Below are positions 10,549 to 21,437 of a DNA stretch of 64,000 bases, one piece after another. Below the pieces are notes generated by a model. The model saw only the letters and a list, made by a program, of their open reading frames with translations, had not been told where the DNA came from and did no database searches. Every line of letters starts with the position of its first letter. The first letter of the stretch is position 1. Where the stretch lies: the NCBI GenBank assembly GCA_030998225.1, contig JAPYXD010000753.1, forward strand, positions 2,356,001-2,420,000, read 5' to 3'. The translations under genes and the position numbers were made by a program. This DNA comes from Diplolepis rosae. Taxonomy: Eukaryota > Arthropoda > Insecta > Hymenoptera > Diplolepididae.

Positions 10549-11072
10549 ACTGAGAAAAAAGATTTGAATAAATGGAAGAAAATAATTTGTTTGGAAGACT
10601 TTTTTTATTCAAACAAAAGATTTGTTTAAACAAAATAACATTTGTTTAATTCAAACAAAATATCTTTTGGCCAAATAAATATGTCTTTCTTAAAATTTAA
10701 TTGAATTTAATTTAATTGTCACATAAAAATTAATACATTTTTACATATTATTGGTAAAGAAAAATATAGAATCTCAACTTACAGTTTCATAACAAAAATT
10801 ACAAGAGTTCCAACTGAAGTTATTAGGATTTGAAATTTGATCTAGAATCACATTGTAGTCTATTGTAATTTTTTAAATCAGTCATTATATTTAAACAATT
10901 GTTTTCCTCTTTTTTTATGTAGAAAATTTCTGCCAAGCATCTTTTAAAATAATTAGTTTCTCTATGTAAAATTATAACATTACCCCAATTAGAATAATAG
11001 TTAAATTCCAAAATATGTTTGCTAATAATGCTAATTTTTTCTTTAATTCAATCAAATCTTTTTTCTGAGTGT
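10549..11072. mobile_element. MITE-1 copy with foreign interior
   Basis: The left end ACTGAGAAAAAAGATTTG and right end CAATCAAATCTTTTTTCTGAGTG are recognisable, but about 10700-11030 between them does not match other copies and holds an unrelated AT-rich segment. An insertion or a replacement would both fit. Confidence 0.65.
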
Positions 11073-11307
11073 GGACTTGAATATTATAAAATCATAGATA
11101 CTTGAAAATTTGCTGCAAATCCAGTCTCATAATTTGCGATTGTACTGTACAGCAATGCAAGTTATAAAATTAATATAAAAGAAAAAAAGATTTTTAAAGC
11201 TGCCCTATGTTTCTGAAGTAGAGATTACCCCGAGCTCAAAGTGTCTTCCTGTTTTTCCTGTACAATAATTATCGCCTTCCTACATCCAGTCTTTTATTAC
11301 TCGCGAC

Positions 11308-11372
11308 ATTAGTGGATTCAAACCCAAGCAGCGTTTACATTCCAAGTCGATGCTTTTACCGCTAAGGTGGGT
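11308..11372 (-). mobile_element. tRNA-like SINE head (second family)
   Basis: Minus strand contains TTAGCGGTAAAAGC (box A-like D-arm) and, about 35 nt further, GGGTTTGAATCC (box B-like T-arm). No matching acceptor stem is visible, and the copy lies in sequence unlike the 1645-1764 SINE. A pseudo-tRNA is the alternative. The minus-strand open frame 11280-11549 covers it and is not supported as protein-coding. Confidence 0.45.
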
Positions 11373-12028
11373 GAAAGGGCCTTGTAATTTGAATGTTTTG
11401 AACAGAGGGTGTGGACGTGCGTAATTATATGTATACGCTGCATCGTACTCCAGAGAGAATAGAACGTTTAAAGGGACGAAGCAAAGCGGTCGATAACAAG
11501 GGTTGATGGAATCACCGACGTTGCGGTAGTCGCCACCATCGCGAACCAACGAATGAGGTCATTCAATCTTTTTCTTTTCACCTTTTCTGGCTATTTTTCT
11601 TAACACGCGAAAAAGCGAGTTCTAATATTCAAAACTTTTCGTCTAATTTAGGCTAAACCAGGGCAAAGTTTTCCATCTGGGCAATGTTGTTATTTAAAAT
11701 AACATCACTATTTCGTAATTTTTTTTTTTTTCATAAAGGATAAATCAATTTTATAAAGGGAATCATAATACAAAGGAACATTTTTGAAATTTATGGTACA
11801 AAAAAAAATTTATGCAAAACAGTTTTGATGAGGAAAGAATGGAAAATTTGCTGACCGAAATCGATATAATCTCCTACCACGTAATTATGAAAATAGAAGA
11901 ATCTAAAATTCTAAAAATCTAAAATTTTTTGTGAGTATATAATCGATTATTTTGTGTAACCAAATTTTATTTAAAAAAAGACTATGTTTTAGCAGTTAAA
12001 TTATTACACTTTATATAAAGTATTTTAA
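11373..12028. other. Unassigned AT-rich DNA
   Basis: No gene or clear repeat seen. The first 200 bp are richer in GC and may be single-copy. Confidence 0.4.
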
Positions 12029-12032
12029 TTAA

Positions 12033-12384
12033 GGCCATAGATCAACCAGATCACGTGGCCAAATTTCTGTAAAAGTCCGTGTAAGATAACTTTTTTATTT
12101 TACAAAATGACTTCCTGGAAATTTGGAAAATAAAAGATAAAACAATAAAGAACGTCTTTCAACTTCGTTTGAGTAAAAATTTTGAAAAAATTTAACAGTT
12201 AACTGTAATTGTCGATAATTTTCGAATTTTTTTCAAAAATTTTACTAAAAATAAATTAAGAGTCGTGCTTTATTGTATTTTGTTATCGTTCCCAAGTTTG
12301 GAGAAAGATACTTTGTAAAATAAAAAAGTTATCTTACATGAACTTTTAAAAAAATTTGGTCACGTGGTCCAATTGATTTTGGCC
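12033..12384. mobile_element. MITE-2, uninterrupted copy
   Basis: 352 bp between TTAA at 12029-12032 and 12385-12388. Ends GGCCATAGATCAACC and CCAATTGATTTTGGCC, with CACGTGGCC/GGTCACGTGG subterminal. The central AACAGTTAACTGT is intact and serves as the empty-site reference for the MITE-3 insertion at 9365-10037. Confidence 0.9.
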
Positions 12385-12540
12385 TTAAAAAAAAAATTTG
12401 ACAAAGAGTCCTACCAAAAATTAATTCAAAAGTTATTCTTATGTTGCATAAAGTATTTACCATAAACACCCACTGGGTGTATATCTTCATAAATATGTTA
12501 ATAACAATCGTAATTATTTTCTGGTATAAAATAAAAACAA

Positions 12541-12634
12541 ATTTTGAAGAATTTGAAATCGACTTTCAACTGCGCTGGGATTCGAGCCCAAGTCTTTTGA
12601 CAGTGCCAAAAATTTCAATCTCAACTAATTAATT
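12541..12634 (-). mobile_element. SINE fragment, minus strand
   Basis: On the minus strand it reads AAATTAATTAGTTGAG, then TTGGGCTCGAATCCCAGCG and the start of the tail. As at 4131, the region before the tRNA T-arm is the TTAATTAG tag and not a full box A half, so these short copies share one truncated structure. Confidence 0.7.
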
Positions 12635-12639
12635 TAATA

Positions 12640-13628
12640 AAATAAAAAAAACTTTTAAACTAATTTTTGGCAAAACTAATTGGCAAAAGTTTTTTTTTAA
12701 ATGAAATATCTGATATAAAATTTAATTGATTCAAATTTGTTAATGATTTAAATTCTTAACTGCTAAAACATAGTTTTTTCTGAAACCATTTTAGTTTTGG
12801 TTGAAAAAAAAAATTTGGTTTTACAAAATGGTCGATTATTTAGTCACAAAATTTTTAAAACCTGCTATGATAATTAATAATTACAATTATTTCATCATCA
12901 ACTATCATTATTTCAATAATCCTAAAAATGATATAATTAAAATAATTTTTTCGAGAGAAAACACTATAGTTGAGTGTTTGTTTATAAATACCATTTATTT
13001 ATAAGTAAATGTGTTAGGAAGAAACATAAATCCCCCCTCCCTGCCTTCCTATTTTTTCAAATTTAATATTTATAAAATACTACGTTTTAAAACTAAGAGT
13101 TCTTAAAGGTCGCACGCGGCGATCTGCATCTTAGTAGACGAATTTCTGTACATCAGAAGATTTGGTCTGAAGCAATTTTTAATTACGCAAAGTTCTAAAT
13201 GAAAGGAAATTTTTAGTATTTTTAGCGTCAAGTAATATATTTATCTTTGAAGTAGAGACGCTCGCCTGCGTCGTCTCACTAATGAGAAGCGATTACGCTT
13301 CTTCTTTTTCGAAGGAACTCGAGTCTATTATATATATTTCGATACGTAGGTTTCACCGCATAAAAAGCAGCCAATTGAGAGTAAGTCAAGGGTAAAAAGA
13401 CTAACAATCTTTTCATCGGAGACTGAACGAGTATAAAATCATTTCAGTGAAATATGCTCATTTCTTAAGCTTTCTTCCTTTCAACTCTCGCAATACAAAT
13501 TTGCAATTCATAGAATAACAAATGTGTAATTTTATAACTAAGACATTTTCTTCTAAGTTTCATATTCGAAAGAGACTTAAAAATTTAAAAAACTATGTCT
13601 GATCATGTATCATTCAAAAATCAGACCT
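12640..13628. other. Unassigned DNA
   Basis: 12640-13090 is AT-rich and featureless. 13090-13420 is more balanced (CGCACGCGGCGATC, GACGCTCGCCTGCGTCG) and may be single-copy regulatory or exonic DNA, but no frame or motif supports a gene. A TATATATAT run lies at 13329. Confidence 0.4.
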
Positions 13629-13845
13629 TTTACGGTAGTTCATACATGAAAATTAGACCTCAGGCAAAATTAGATAATTTTGATTTCAAGAATAGCAATA
13701 TTATTATTGAAGGGCTAATTTGAAAGAGATAAGATTCCTTTTAATGAAAAAAATTTTAAATGCAGAAAAATAATGTATTTGACAAATTTTATTTTTACCC
13801 GCACTTTTTTTTTATCACTTCATACCAAATTTTAAAAAATGATGC

Positions 13846-14252
13846 TCTCTAAACCTGAATCAGTGAAATGGTCACTGATGATATCAGTGAAAATATATCA
13901 ACTGATGAATCAGTGCCCTGCTTTAATTTCACTGAGGAATCAGTGAATGTGTCACATGAATATAACTTTTGAATTCGCGAATTCAAAACTTTCATCTACA
14001 CTTTACTGATTTATCGTCTCTTAAAAATAATAATAATTACGTAATTTCGTTTTGGTGTTGTTTAGCCTAAAATAAAGGAGTTCATCGATCGTTAAAATGT
14101 ATTGCTGGTTTTATTATTCCCACCTGAAGATTTCACTGATTCAATAAGTGAGTTCAATCTATTTCACTGATTCTCAGTGAAAGACTTATAGCTGCTGCCA
14201 TCAGTGAATAGTCACTGCGAATCAGTGGCCGTTCACTGATTCAGGCTTAGAG
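13846..14252 (+). mobile_element. MITE-4 copy, long form
   Basis: About 407 bp, CTCTCTAAACCTGAATCAGT to ACTGATTCAGGCTTAGAGA. Both flanks are packed with ATCAGTGA/TCACTGAT words. The core is different, with GAATTCGCGAATTC, TTACGTAAT and ATCGATCG palindromes. It interrupts MITE-3 at GATG|CGATTC. Confidence 0.8.
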
Positions 14253-14573
14253 ACTGTGATTCTAATAAACCATAGATCATTTTTTCAGGAAAAAGATTCT
14301 CAACAACTTAACCATTTTCAAATTTCTAAAATGAATAAATTATTACCAAATTCAGCAATTTGTTTATAAGAATTTTATTTCGGAAAATTGATTTTTAATA
14401 GTTTCAGCTATGAATGAATTTATTTCCAAAGATTGGGAACGGTAAAGTTGTGAAGATTCTTTTTCTTGAAAAAATGATTCGTGATTTATTAGAATCGCAT
14501 AATTTTGTAAACTTTGGTATGAAGCGATAAGGAAAAAAGTTGGGGAAAAATAAAAATTTGTTAAATACATTCT

Positions 14574-15001
14574 CTCTAAACCTGAATCAGTGAACGGTCA
14601 CTGATTCGCAGTGACTATTCACTGATGGCAGAAGCTATAAGTCTTTCACTGAGAATCAGTGAAATTCGACTGATAAATCAGTAAAATAGATTGAACTCAT
14701 TTTTTGAATCAGTGAAAGATTCAGGTGGGAGTAATAAAACCAGCGATATATTTTAACGATCGATGAACTCGTTTATTTTAGGTTAAACAACACTAAAACG
14801 AAATTACGTAATTATTATTATTTTTAAGGGACGATAAATCAGTAAAGTGTAGATGAAAGTTTTGAATTCGCGAATTCAAAAGTTATGTTCATGTGGCGCA
14901 TTTACTGATTCCTCAGTGAAATCAAAGCAGGGCACTGATTCATCAGTTGATATATTTTCACTGATATAATCAGTGACTATTTCACTGATTCAGGTTTAGA
15001 G
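14574..15001 (-). mobile_element. MITE-4 copy, long form, inverted
   Basis: Reverse-complement sister of 13846-14252, including the GAATTCGCGAATTC, ATTACGTAA and CGATCGATG core and the block containing GCAGGGCACTGATTC. It interrupts the MITE-3 right arm at AAATACATT. The pair forms an inverted repeat with a ~320 bp spacer. Confidence 0.8.
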
Positions 15002-15127
15002 AATTATTTTTTTGCATTTCAAATTTTTTGTTTTCGAAAAGAATCTTATCTCTTTCAAATTACCCCTCCAATAGTAATAATATTGCTATTCCCGAAAGCA
15101 AAATTATCTATTTTTGCCTGATGTCTA

Positions 15128-15387
15128 CACTCAGAAAAAATATTTGATTGAATTAAAAAAATGATTTGTTTGAAACACTTTCTTTGATGTAAAGAAATGT
15201 TTTGTTTTAATGAAACAAAATTAGCTTGATTCAAACAAAATATCTTTGGACTAAATAAATATTTGTTCGAATCAAATAAATTTCTGCTTTAAATCAAACA
15301 AATTATATCTTTGACCATATATCAATGCATTAATTTCTTTGTTCTGAAGAAAAATTAATTTGATTCAAACAAATATATACAAACAAT
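15128..15387 (+). mobile_element. MITE-1, truncated
   Basis: CACTCAGAAAAAATATTTG through the middle AAATTATATCTTTGACC and on to ATTTGATTCAAACAAATAT, where it stops and joins the arm sequence at 15388. Confidence 0.75.
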
Positions 15388-15581
15388 ATAGATAGATATT
15401 GAGTCAAGCCATGTCAACTGTACCACACAATTTTCGATGAAAATCTAAATAACGAAAAAAATGATATATTCTTGAAATATTTAGTGACACAAAAAAATAA
15501 TTTGAACGATTTCGGAAAATTCCTTTTTGTTGTTAATTTTTTTTTGTTAAATGAATACACGTAAGATATTTATCAACTATA
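15388..15581 (-). repeat. Copy of the 662-860 arm beside MITE-1
   Basis: Close reverse-complement match to 662-860: TATAGATAGATATTGAG, AGCCATGTCAACTGTACC, ACACGTAAGATATTTATC. It ends at TATA, where a full MITE-1 copy begins, the same junction as at 660 in the other orientation. Confidence 0.8.
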
Positions 15582-15963
15582 CACTGAGAAAAAAGATTTG
15601 ATTGAATCAAAGAAAATAATTTGTTTGAACGACTTTCTGTGATTTAAAGAAATTATTTGTTTAAATTAAACAAAATTTGTTTGATTGAAACAAAATATCT
15701 TTGGACCAAATAAATATTTGTTCGGATCAAATAAATTTCTGCTTTAAATCATACAAATTATATCTTTGACCATATATCAATGCATTAATTTCTTTGTTCT
15801 GAAGAAAAATTAATTTGATTCAAACAAATATTTATTTGGTTCAGAGATATTTTGTTTGAGTCAAACAAATTTTATTTCATTTAAACAAATCATTTCTTTA
15901 AATCAAAGAAAGTCGTTCAAACAAATCATTTTCTTTGATTCAATCAAATCTTTTTTCTCAGTG
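15582..15963. mobile_element. MITE-1, full copy
   Basis: 382 bp, CACTGAGAAAAAAGATTTG to CAAATCTTTTTTCTCAGTG, with TA on each side (15580-15581, 15964-15965). Very close to the copy at 279-659. Confidence 0.85.
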
Positions 15964-16162
15964 TAATTTTCGTTGATGATCTCCCTTAATGCAGTCTTGT
16001 GATCATTCTTTGGACAAAGTAGGTCTGCATATACGTTTAAAGGTTTTTGGCGAGAGCCCATTGGAAGTATGAAGTCGGAGTTTTCCGTTGGCACGACAAT
16101 GTATATCGCGACTGAAACATTCAGCTCGTTAACAAGATTTAAGGATAGAGTGCAAGCGCGAC
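15964..16162 (-). CDS. Candidate exon fragment, unidentified protein
   Basis: On the minus strand an open frame follows an acceptor-like TTTTGTATTATCTATAG (ending at 16163) and continues for about 66 codons into the MITE-1 copy that abuts it. The readable peptide includes VNELNVSVAIYIVVPTEN, FILPMGSRQKPLNVYADLLC and HKTALREIINEN. It is compositionally unlike the K/N/I/F-rich chance frames around it, and the DNA is GC-richer than its neighbours. I do not recognise the family, see no donor site, and see no second exon. If real, it is either a terminal exon interrupted by MITE-1 or a fragment of a gene. It could also be chance: 66 codons without a stop is not decisive. Confidence 0.2.
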
Positions 16163-16735
16163 CTATAGATAATACAAAAGAGAGGCTACTGCCCGGTGCG
16201 GTGGTCCGTCTACATGCATTATTTTCCTATATACATACATAAGTGTCTATATATGTACACACCCATCCAGGGGGCATAGTCGCGTTTACTCGCGTTTGCG
16301 AAAAGCATAAAGCACGACGTAAACGCTGAGGCCGAGTAGCTTAAAGCAATTATTTTTAATACACGAGAGATTTATAGTGTAGAAGGTGCGCACCCGCAAA
16401 ACCTATTCTCCCTATCTACCGCCAACTAGTCAACTACGTCCCTCAAAAAAAAAAAAAAAAGAAAAAAAAAACAATAAAAAAAGGTCTTAAAAAACTGTAA
16501 TACATTGCTCGAAGAGCAATAATTCGGAGCCAAATTTTGTATTTAAATACAATAATACTGCCGAAAAGAGGAAGAACATAGGGAATATATATCAGATTGA
16601 TAACTGAAATTTTAATACAGACGGAAATTTGTCCTAGCATTCTCTAGAGCAAAATAATCGATACGTATTTTTGTATCTCGAAAAAAAAAATTTTTTCTTA
16701 CAAGATATGATTTTTTGAAATTTTGAATGTGACTT
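16163..16735. other. Unassigned DNA with poly-A/poly-T tract
   Basis: 16163-16440 has balanced composition and no match elsewhere in the window. 16446-16485 is an A-rich run. No gene identified; the minus-strand frame 16443-16640 ends in polyphenylalanine from that run. Confidence 0.4.
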
Positions 16736-16753
16736 TCGTATTTAGTGGGCCAA

Positions 16754-17601
16754 AATCCTACGTGGAATCATTTCATAGCAGTCTATTATCTAATCTGGCC
16801 CAGGTCTGGCAATGTCGAGTACGTCTAGTCTGGAAGTTCTAGTCTGGCTCAGATCTGGCACTGGTCAGCATTCCGTGAATAAAAAGTTTGTATGTGGCGA
16901 ACGAAAATTTTTATTACAAGTTTCAAAAAATTCAAGTTTTTAGAAACATTTATTATGCGATTGGAAATAAGTATCTCCGTTTTGCAAATATTGCTACTAC
17001 TTATTTTATGATTCCAAAATTGCCAAGATTAAGTTGTGACTTTGTGCGTCATATTGCTAGTTTTCATCGCTCAAACGTGTTAAGAAATCGAATAAACTGT
17101 CAACATTTTCTGAGCAAGAGCTTGACTGCATTTTTTGACGCATGAAAAGTGGAATGTTTCTTGTCAAACGGAAATCTCTTTCTCAATCAAAAGGTTAGTA
17201 CAAACCACGTGTATCTAATAAAGAAGAATATAAGGAGAGATTGAATTACTTTTAGAGGTTAGGATTTTTAATCGAAATCGATAAATGTTGAATTAGAATG
17301 GATTTTAAACCTAAACTTTATTAACTGACCACCAATTAGTGGCTAACCAGCCGCGAATTAGTGGCTGACTAGCGACTGACTAGTGGCTGAATAGCGACTG
17401 ACTAGTGTCAGACGGGCCGCTGGCTTGAGCAGGCTGAGTAATCTATGGCTTGTGGCTGGCCAGCCGCTGGCTAGCGGCTGATCGTACAAAGACGTTACAG
17501 TTCTGGCCAGCCCCAGACCAGGCTTTGTAGTCAGCGCCAGAACTGGAAACCAGACAGCCAGGTCTGGCGCTGGCCAGCGCCATGAAATTTTTTCACACGG
17601 A
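16754..17601. mobile_element. CTGGC-rich element inserted in a repeat
   Basis: The flanks CGTATTTAGTGGGCCAAAA (to 16758) and TACATGAAAAAATC (from 17603) are contiguous at 21414-21445, giving an empty site. Ends CCTACGTGGAATCATTTCATA and (inverted) TCCGTGTGAAAAAATTTCATG are similar. The subterminal zones are filled with CTGGCC/GTCTGGC/GGCTGACTAG words. The interior 16890-17330 is AT-rich with a short frame (16888-17145) of unknown significance. The minus-strand frame 17358-17684 is made of the repeats. Confidence 0.65.
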
Positions 17602-17602
17602 A

Positions 17603-17895
17603 TACATGAAAAAATCAAATTAAGATGTATTGAGCAGAAAAAAAATTTAACTTTATAAACTAGTGTGTTTTTCGAAAATCCCAATAAAAATTACCCCATC
17701 AATAATTTGTCATTTTTATTTATGATACCCAGGTCGAAATTTAGAACTGGCATAATACTGATTTAAGTCTCAATTGGTACGCATAATGAATATCTTTGGC
17801 TGAATATTTGGGACAATTTAGCGATCATCACCCAGTAAAAAAATTTGATTAAATCAAAAGAAAATTATTTGTTTAAAAGATTTATTTTTATTTAA
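17603..17895 (+). repeat. Composite repeat, copy C (fragment)
   Basis: Direct match to 21433-21720: ATTACCCCATCAATAATTTG, ATGATACCCAGG, ACTGGCATAATACTG, AATATTTGGGACAATTTAG, then a MITE-1 start (CAGTAAAAAAATTTG) and the MITE-2 insertion point. After MITE-2 the flank no longer matches copies A or B. Confidence 0.8.
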
Positions 17896-18253
17896 GGCTA
17901 TGAATAAATCGGACCACGTGACTAAATTATACATTAATTCGTTCATGTAAGAGAACTTTTTTAATTTAAAAAGTATCTTTCTGAAAATTTGAGAAACGTA
18001 ACAAAAAACAATAAAGCACGTCTCTTAACTTCTTTTTATTGAAAATTTTGGAAAAAATTCGATAATTTATCGAGAATTACAGATAACTGTTAAATTTTTT
18101 GCAAAATTTTCACTAAAACTAAGTTGAAAGACGTTCTTCATTCTTTTATGTTGTACTTTTAAAATTCCCAGGAGGACATTCTGTAAAATAAAAAAGTTCT
18201 CTTACATCAACTTTTACAGGAATTTGGTCACGTGATCTGGTTGATCCACAGCC
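17896..18253. mobile_element. MITE-2 copy
   Basis: Between TTAA at 17892-17895 and 18254-18257. Ends GGCTATGAATAAATCGGACC and CTGGTTGATCCACAGCC. The central palindrome has decayed to ACAGATAACTGT, so the TTAA is lost. Confidence 0.85.
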
Positions 18254-18289
18254 TTAAAGTATTCCTCCCAAAAAATGCCATTATCACTG

Positions 18290-18712
18290 TTTTTGAAGGT
18301 AATTGAAGTTCGCAACGTTGCTGTAGCAACGAAAAAGTATTTTTTGAGCATTTGGGGTTGAAGACGACAAACATCCCCGCTAGGTTTGGGTATGAAGTTA
18401 TTTTCCTAATTAATTGGCACTAAATGCTACAATATCCAGTCTTAAAATTTTAGGTATCGAGCATAGTTTGATTTTCCATATTTTTCATTCATATTTTTGG
18501 GCATTTGGGTTTTTTCGGTTTTTTCTTTTTTCTTCACGTTTCTCGGTATTCAAGGGATGAAATGCATGCGGAAGGGTTGTTTTCTTGCTATATTGCCATT
18601 TAGACTTGATTAAAATAGATTTGAACGACTAGAACCGTTTTTTTCCCCAAACTTGGAATTTTACTTTTTCGTTGCTACAGCAACGTTGCGAACTTCATTT
18701 ACCTATTTTTGA
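18290..18712. mobile_element. Foldback element with GTTGCTGTAGCAAC motif
   Basis: Inverted ends of about 50 bp: TTTTTGAAGGTAATTGAAG, GTTCGCAACGTTGC, TGTAGCAACGAAAAAGTA at 18290-18340, reverse-complemented at 18662-18712. Each end contains the palindromes CAACGTTG and GTTGCTGTAGCAAC. The interior (~320 bp) has no frame. Confidence 0.65.
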
Positions 18713-20244
18713 AAACTGTTGTAAAAATCTAATTTTGTAAATGCAAAATCAAAACGAACAAAATTAATCTGTTTTCATCAACCAACAAAAAGTTGTTCTT
18801 CAGAAAGCAAAGAAAAATTTTAATCATTGAATTTCATTATTTTAATAGCTTGATGGAATATAGCAAAATCAATTTGAACCTGGCTGTAAAAATAAGTGCA
18901 TGACGCCACATTGCCCTTTAAAAGCAAGACAACGGCGGACATCACAGCCGTCGATTTAATCCAAAGGAACATTAAACGTTGTACGACCCTGTATTAAATG
19001 GTACCTCGTTTTATTAGACACTCGGCACACTATGGGTACCGTTAATTTAACCATGGCGGTTTTAATTTGTCGGCGAGCTAACACTGTTTTCTCCCTACTT
19101 TCCATCCCTTCCTTTAGCGTGAGTCATGAGTCGACCCGTGGCTAATGGTATCTAAAGTCTATTTATTAAAACGCAAGGACGTTCCCTCCATATTTTATTG
19201 ACTATTTCGTTTCAGATTCCATGACGCCTCATAACAAAAGGAATTTTACTTAATCCGTATATAGATAAAATAAAATCATTAAGAAGATAGTCTTTGGACC
19301 AATTTTTTTCAAATTTCAATCCTAATAGCAGTATAACATAAAATTTAATTATCAATTTCATTTCCAGGCAGCATCTAAACAGTTAATTGGCCAAATTTGA
19401 TTTAAACGGAGTTCATAAGTTGAACTACGGTCGAGAGGAATGAACCCTCGAACATGCTCCCTTGTGATTCGTATAACCACGTTATTCTGTCATTATACAA
19501 TCATTATCTATTGCAAAATACTGTCTGGGGTGTGTACTACAGTATTCCAACGCAATTTCTGATCAATTTCCAGTTTATCATCAAAATTTCCGGGCAAGTA
19601 AAAACATATAATTAACAATACCAAAACTTAAGAAAACTTGAATGAAATCATTATTACTTCGTGAAAATCGTGTTTAATGCAACCTCATTAAATAAAAAAA
19701 AAAGGTCGAGAATAGCATATTCTGCAAATAGGGAAAAAAAAATTTATTTTGTGAGTGTGAAGTTTTTTAGACGAGTAAAATTAATGTTTTTTCCGTGTCG
19801 AACATGATTTTTTTTCTACTGGGGGGTCGAAAAATGGATTTTGCATGGGGGAATAAAATCCACTTTATTACCCGCTAGTAGAAAAATCAGAATTTGTAAG
19901 GCTCTGGAAAACATGATAGACAATTAAAAAAGTCGGTTAACTTCTCTTTATTAAATATTTTGTAAATCATTTTTTCAGAAAAAATAAAAGTAAAAGAATA
20001 ATCGACAATTATTTTTGCGTAATTTTAACAAAATCGAGTTAGTCGTTATTAAATGTCTTCTGGTGTATTTTTTTAATTTTCAGAATGATATTTTGTAAAC
20101 TGGAAAGGTTATCTAATTGGACCGTTCAGATTTTTCAAACACATTCATTTCCCTTGCAGAAATCGCCACTTAAGTCCTTACCAAAAAAACATTGGTAAAT
20201 ATCACTAGTTTACAAAATTAAACATTTTTTCTGCCCACCACATC
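18713..20244. other. Unassigned, partly single-copy DNA
   Basis: 18930-19240 is GC-richer (ACAACGGCGGACATCACAGC, GGTACCGTTAATTTAACC, GAGTCATGAGTCGACCCG) and has no similarity elsewhere in the window. It could hold regulatory or untranslated sequence, but I see no coding frame. The remainder is AT-rich. Confidence 0.4.
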
Positions 20245-20248
20245 TTCA

Positions 20249-20913
20249 GGTAGTTTTCATTCATGAAAATTAGACCTCAGGCGAAAATAGATAATTTTGC
20301 TTTCAAGAATAGCAATATTATTATTGAAGGGCTATTTTGAAAGAGAAAACATTATTTTACATGAAAAAAATTTGAAACACGGATAAATAATTTTATCAAT
20401 AAATTTTATTTTTAACCCAACTTTTTTCTTATCGCTTCTTACCAAATTTTAAAAAATTATGCGATTCTAATAAATCATGAATCATTTTTTAGAGAATAGA
20501 TTTCCCTCAACTTCACCGTTTTTGATTTTTAAAAATAAATTCGTTAATGGCTGAAACCATTAAAAAAAACATTTTCCAAAACGAAATTTTTATAAACAAA
20601 TTGCTGAATTTGATAATAATTTATTCATTTTCGAAAATTGGAAATCGTTAAGTTGTAGGGAATCTTTTTCTTGAAAAAGTGATTCGTAATTTATTAAAAT
20701 CGCAAAATTTTTTAAAATTTGGTAAGAAGCGATAAAAAAAAAGTTGGGTAAAAAATAAAATTTATTAATAAAATTATTTTTCTGTGTTTCAAATGTTTTA
20801 TTTGTAAAATAATCTTTTCTCTTTCAAAATAGCCCTTCAATAATAATATTGCTATTCTTGAAAGCAAAATTATCTATTTTTGCCTGAGGTCAAATTTTCG
20901 TGTGTCAACTACC
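20249..20913. mobile_element. MITE-3, uninterrupted copy
   Basis: 665 bp, GGTAGTTTTCATTCATG to CGTGTGTCAACTACC, followed by TTAA (20914-20917) and preceded by TTCA (decayed). The left arm to CGATTCTAATAAATCATG is the sequence that recurs as the satellite monomer core from 55643 on. Confidence 0.9.
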
Positions 20914-20924
20914 TTAATATAATT

Positions 20925-21437
20925 TTTTATGTATTTCGGCTCACTAAACATGAAAGTCACATTCAAAAATTTTTTTATGAAAGCGTTTTCTGGATATCAA
21001 TGTTTGAAATTTTTTAAATCAATTTTCAGAGTTGTTCCGACGTATTTGAGTATATTTCGAGTTCTAATTAACCGATTTGTCTAAACAAGCATTCAAATTT
21101 AAGGCAACTGAACCCTCTACAACTTTATATTCTAAATTTTTCAGATCGGCCCAGTAGTTCAGATGCTAGCAATTTTAATAAGTTGGAAAAGTTGGCTAAT
21201 ACTTGCAATTTCTTTTCTTCCCAGGACGTTATATAAATTTTCGACCTCGATTTTTTCCAAAAAATCCAACTTTTCTTGTTTAGGCAAATCGGTCAATTAG
21301 AACTCGAGATATACTCAAAAACGTTGGAACATCTTTGAAAACTGAAAGAAAAAAATTTTGAACATTTATATCTAGGAATCGCTTTCATAAAAAAATTTTT
21401 GAATATGACTTTCGTATTTAGTGGGCCAAAATACATA
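20925..21437. repeat. Foldback element
   Basis: The left arm 20925-21095 (ATGTATTTCGGCTCACTAAAC, GAAAGTCACATTCAAAAA, CGATTTGTCTAAACAAG) is the diverged reverse complement of 21275-21437. The right arm end is shared with 16737-16750. No coding content. Confidence 0.7.

Larger units (their letters stand above)
13634..15125. mobile_element. MITE-3 copy with two MITE-4 insertions, right end cut
   Basis: The left end GGTAGTTCATACATG follows TTAC (13630-13633, decayed TTAA). The left arm runs to 13845 and the right arm resumes after 15001 to TGCCTGATGTCTA, where the terminal ~30 bp are replaced by a MITE-1 copy starting at 15128. Both arms carry a MITE-4 copy in opposite orientation and at non-mirrored positions. 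Confidence 0.8.

Noticed and set aside
17358..17684. 108-codon minus-strand open frame
   Set aside because: Encoded by CTGGC/GCCAG word repeats at an element end; composition explained by the repeat.
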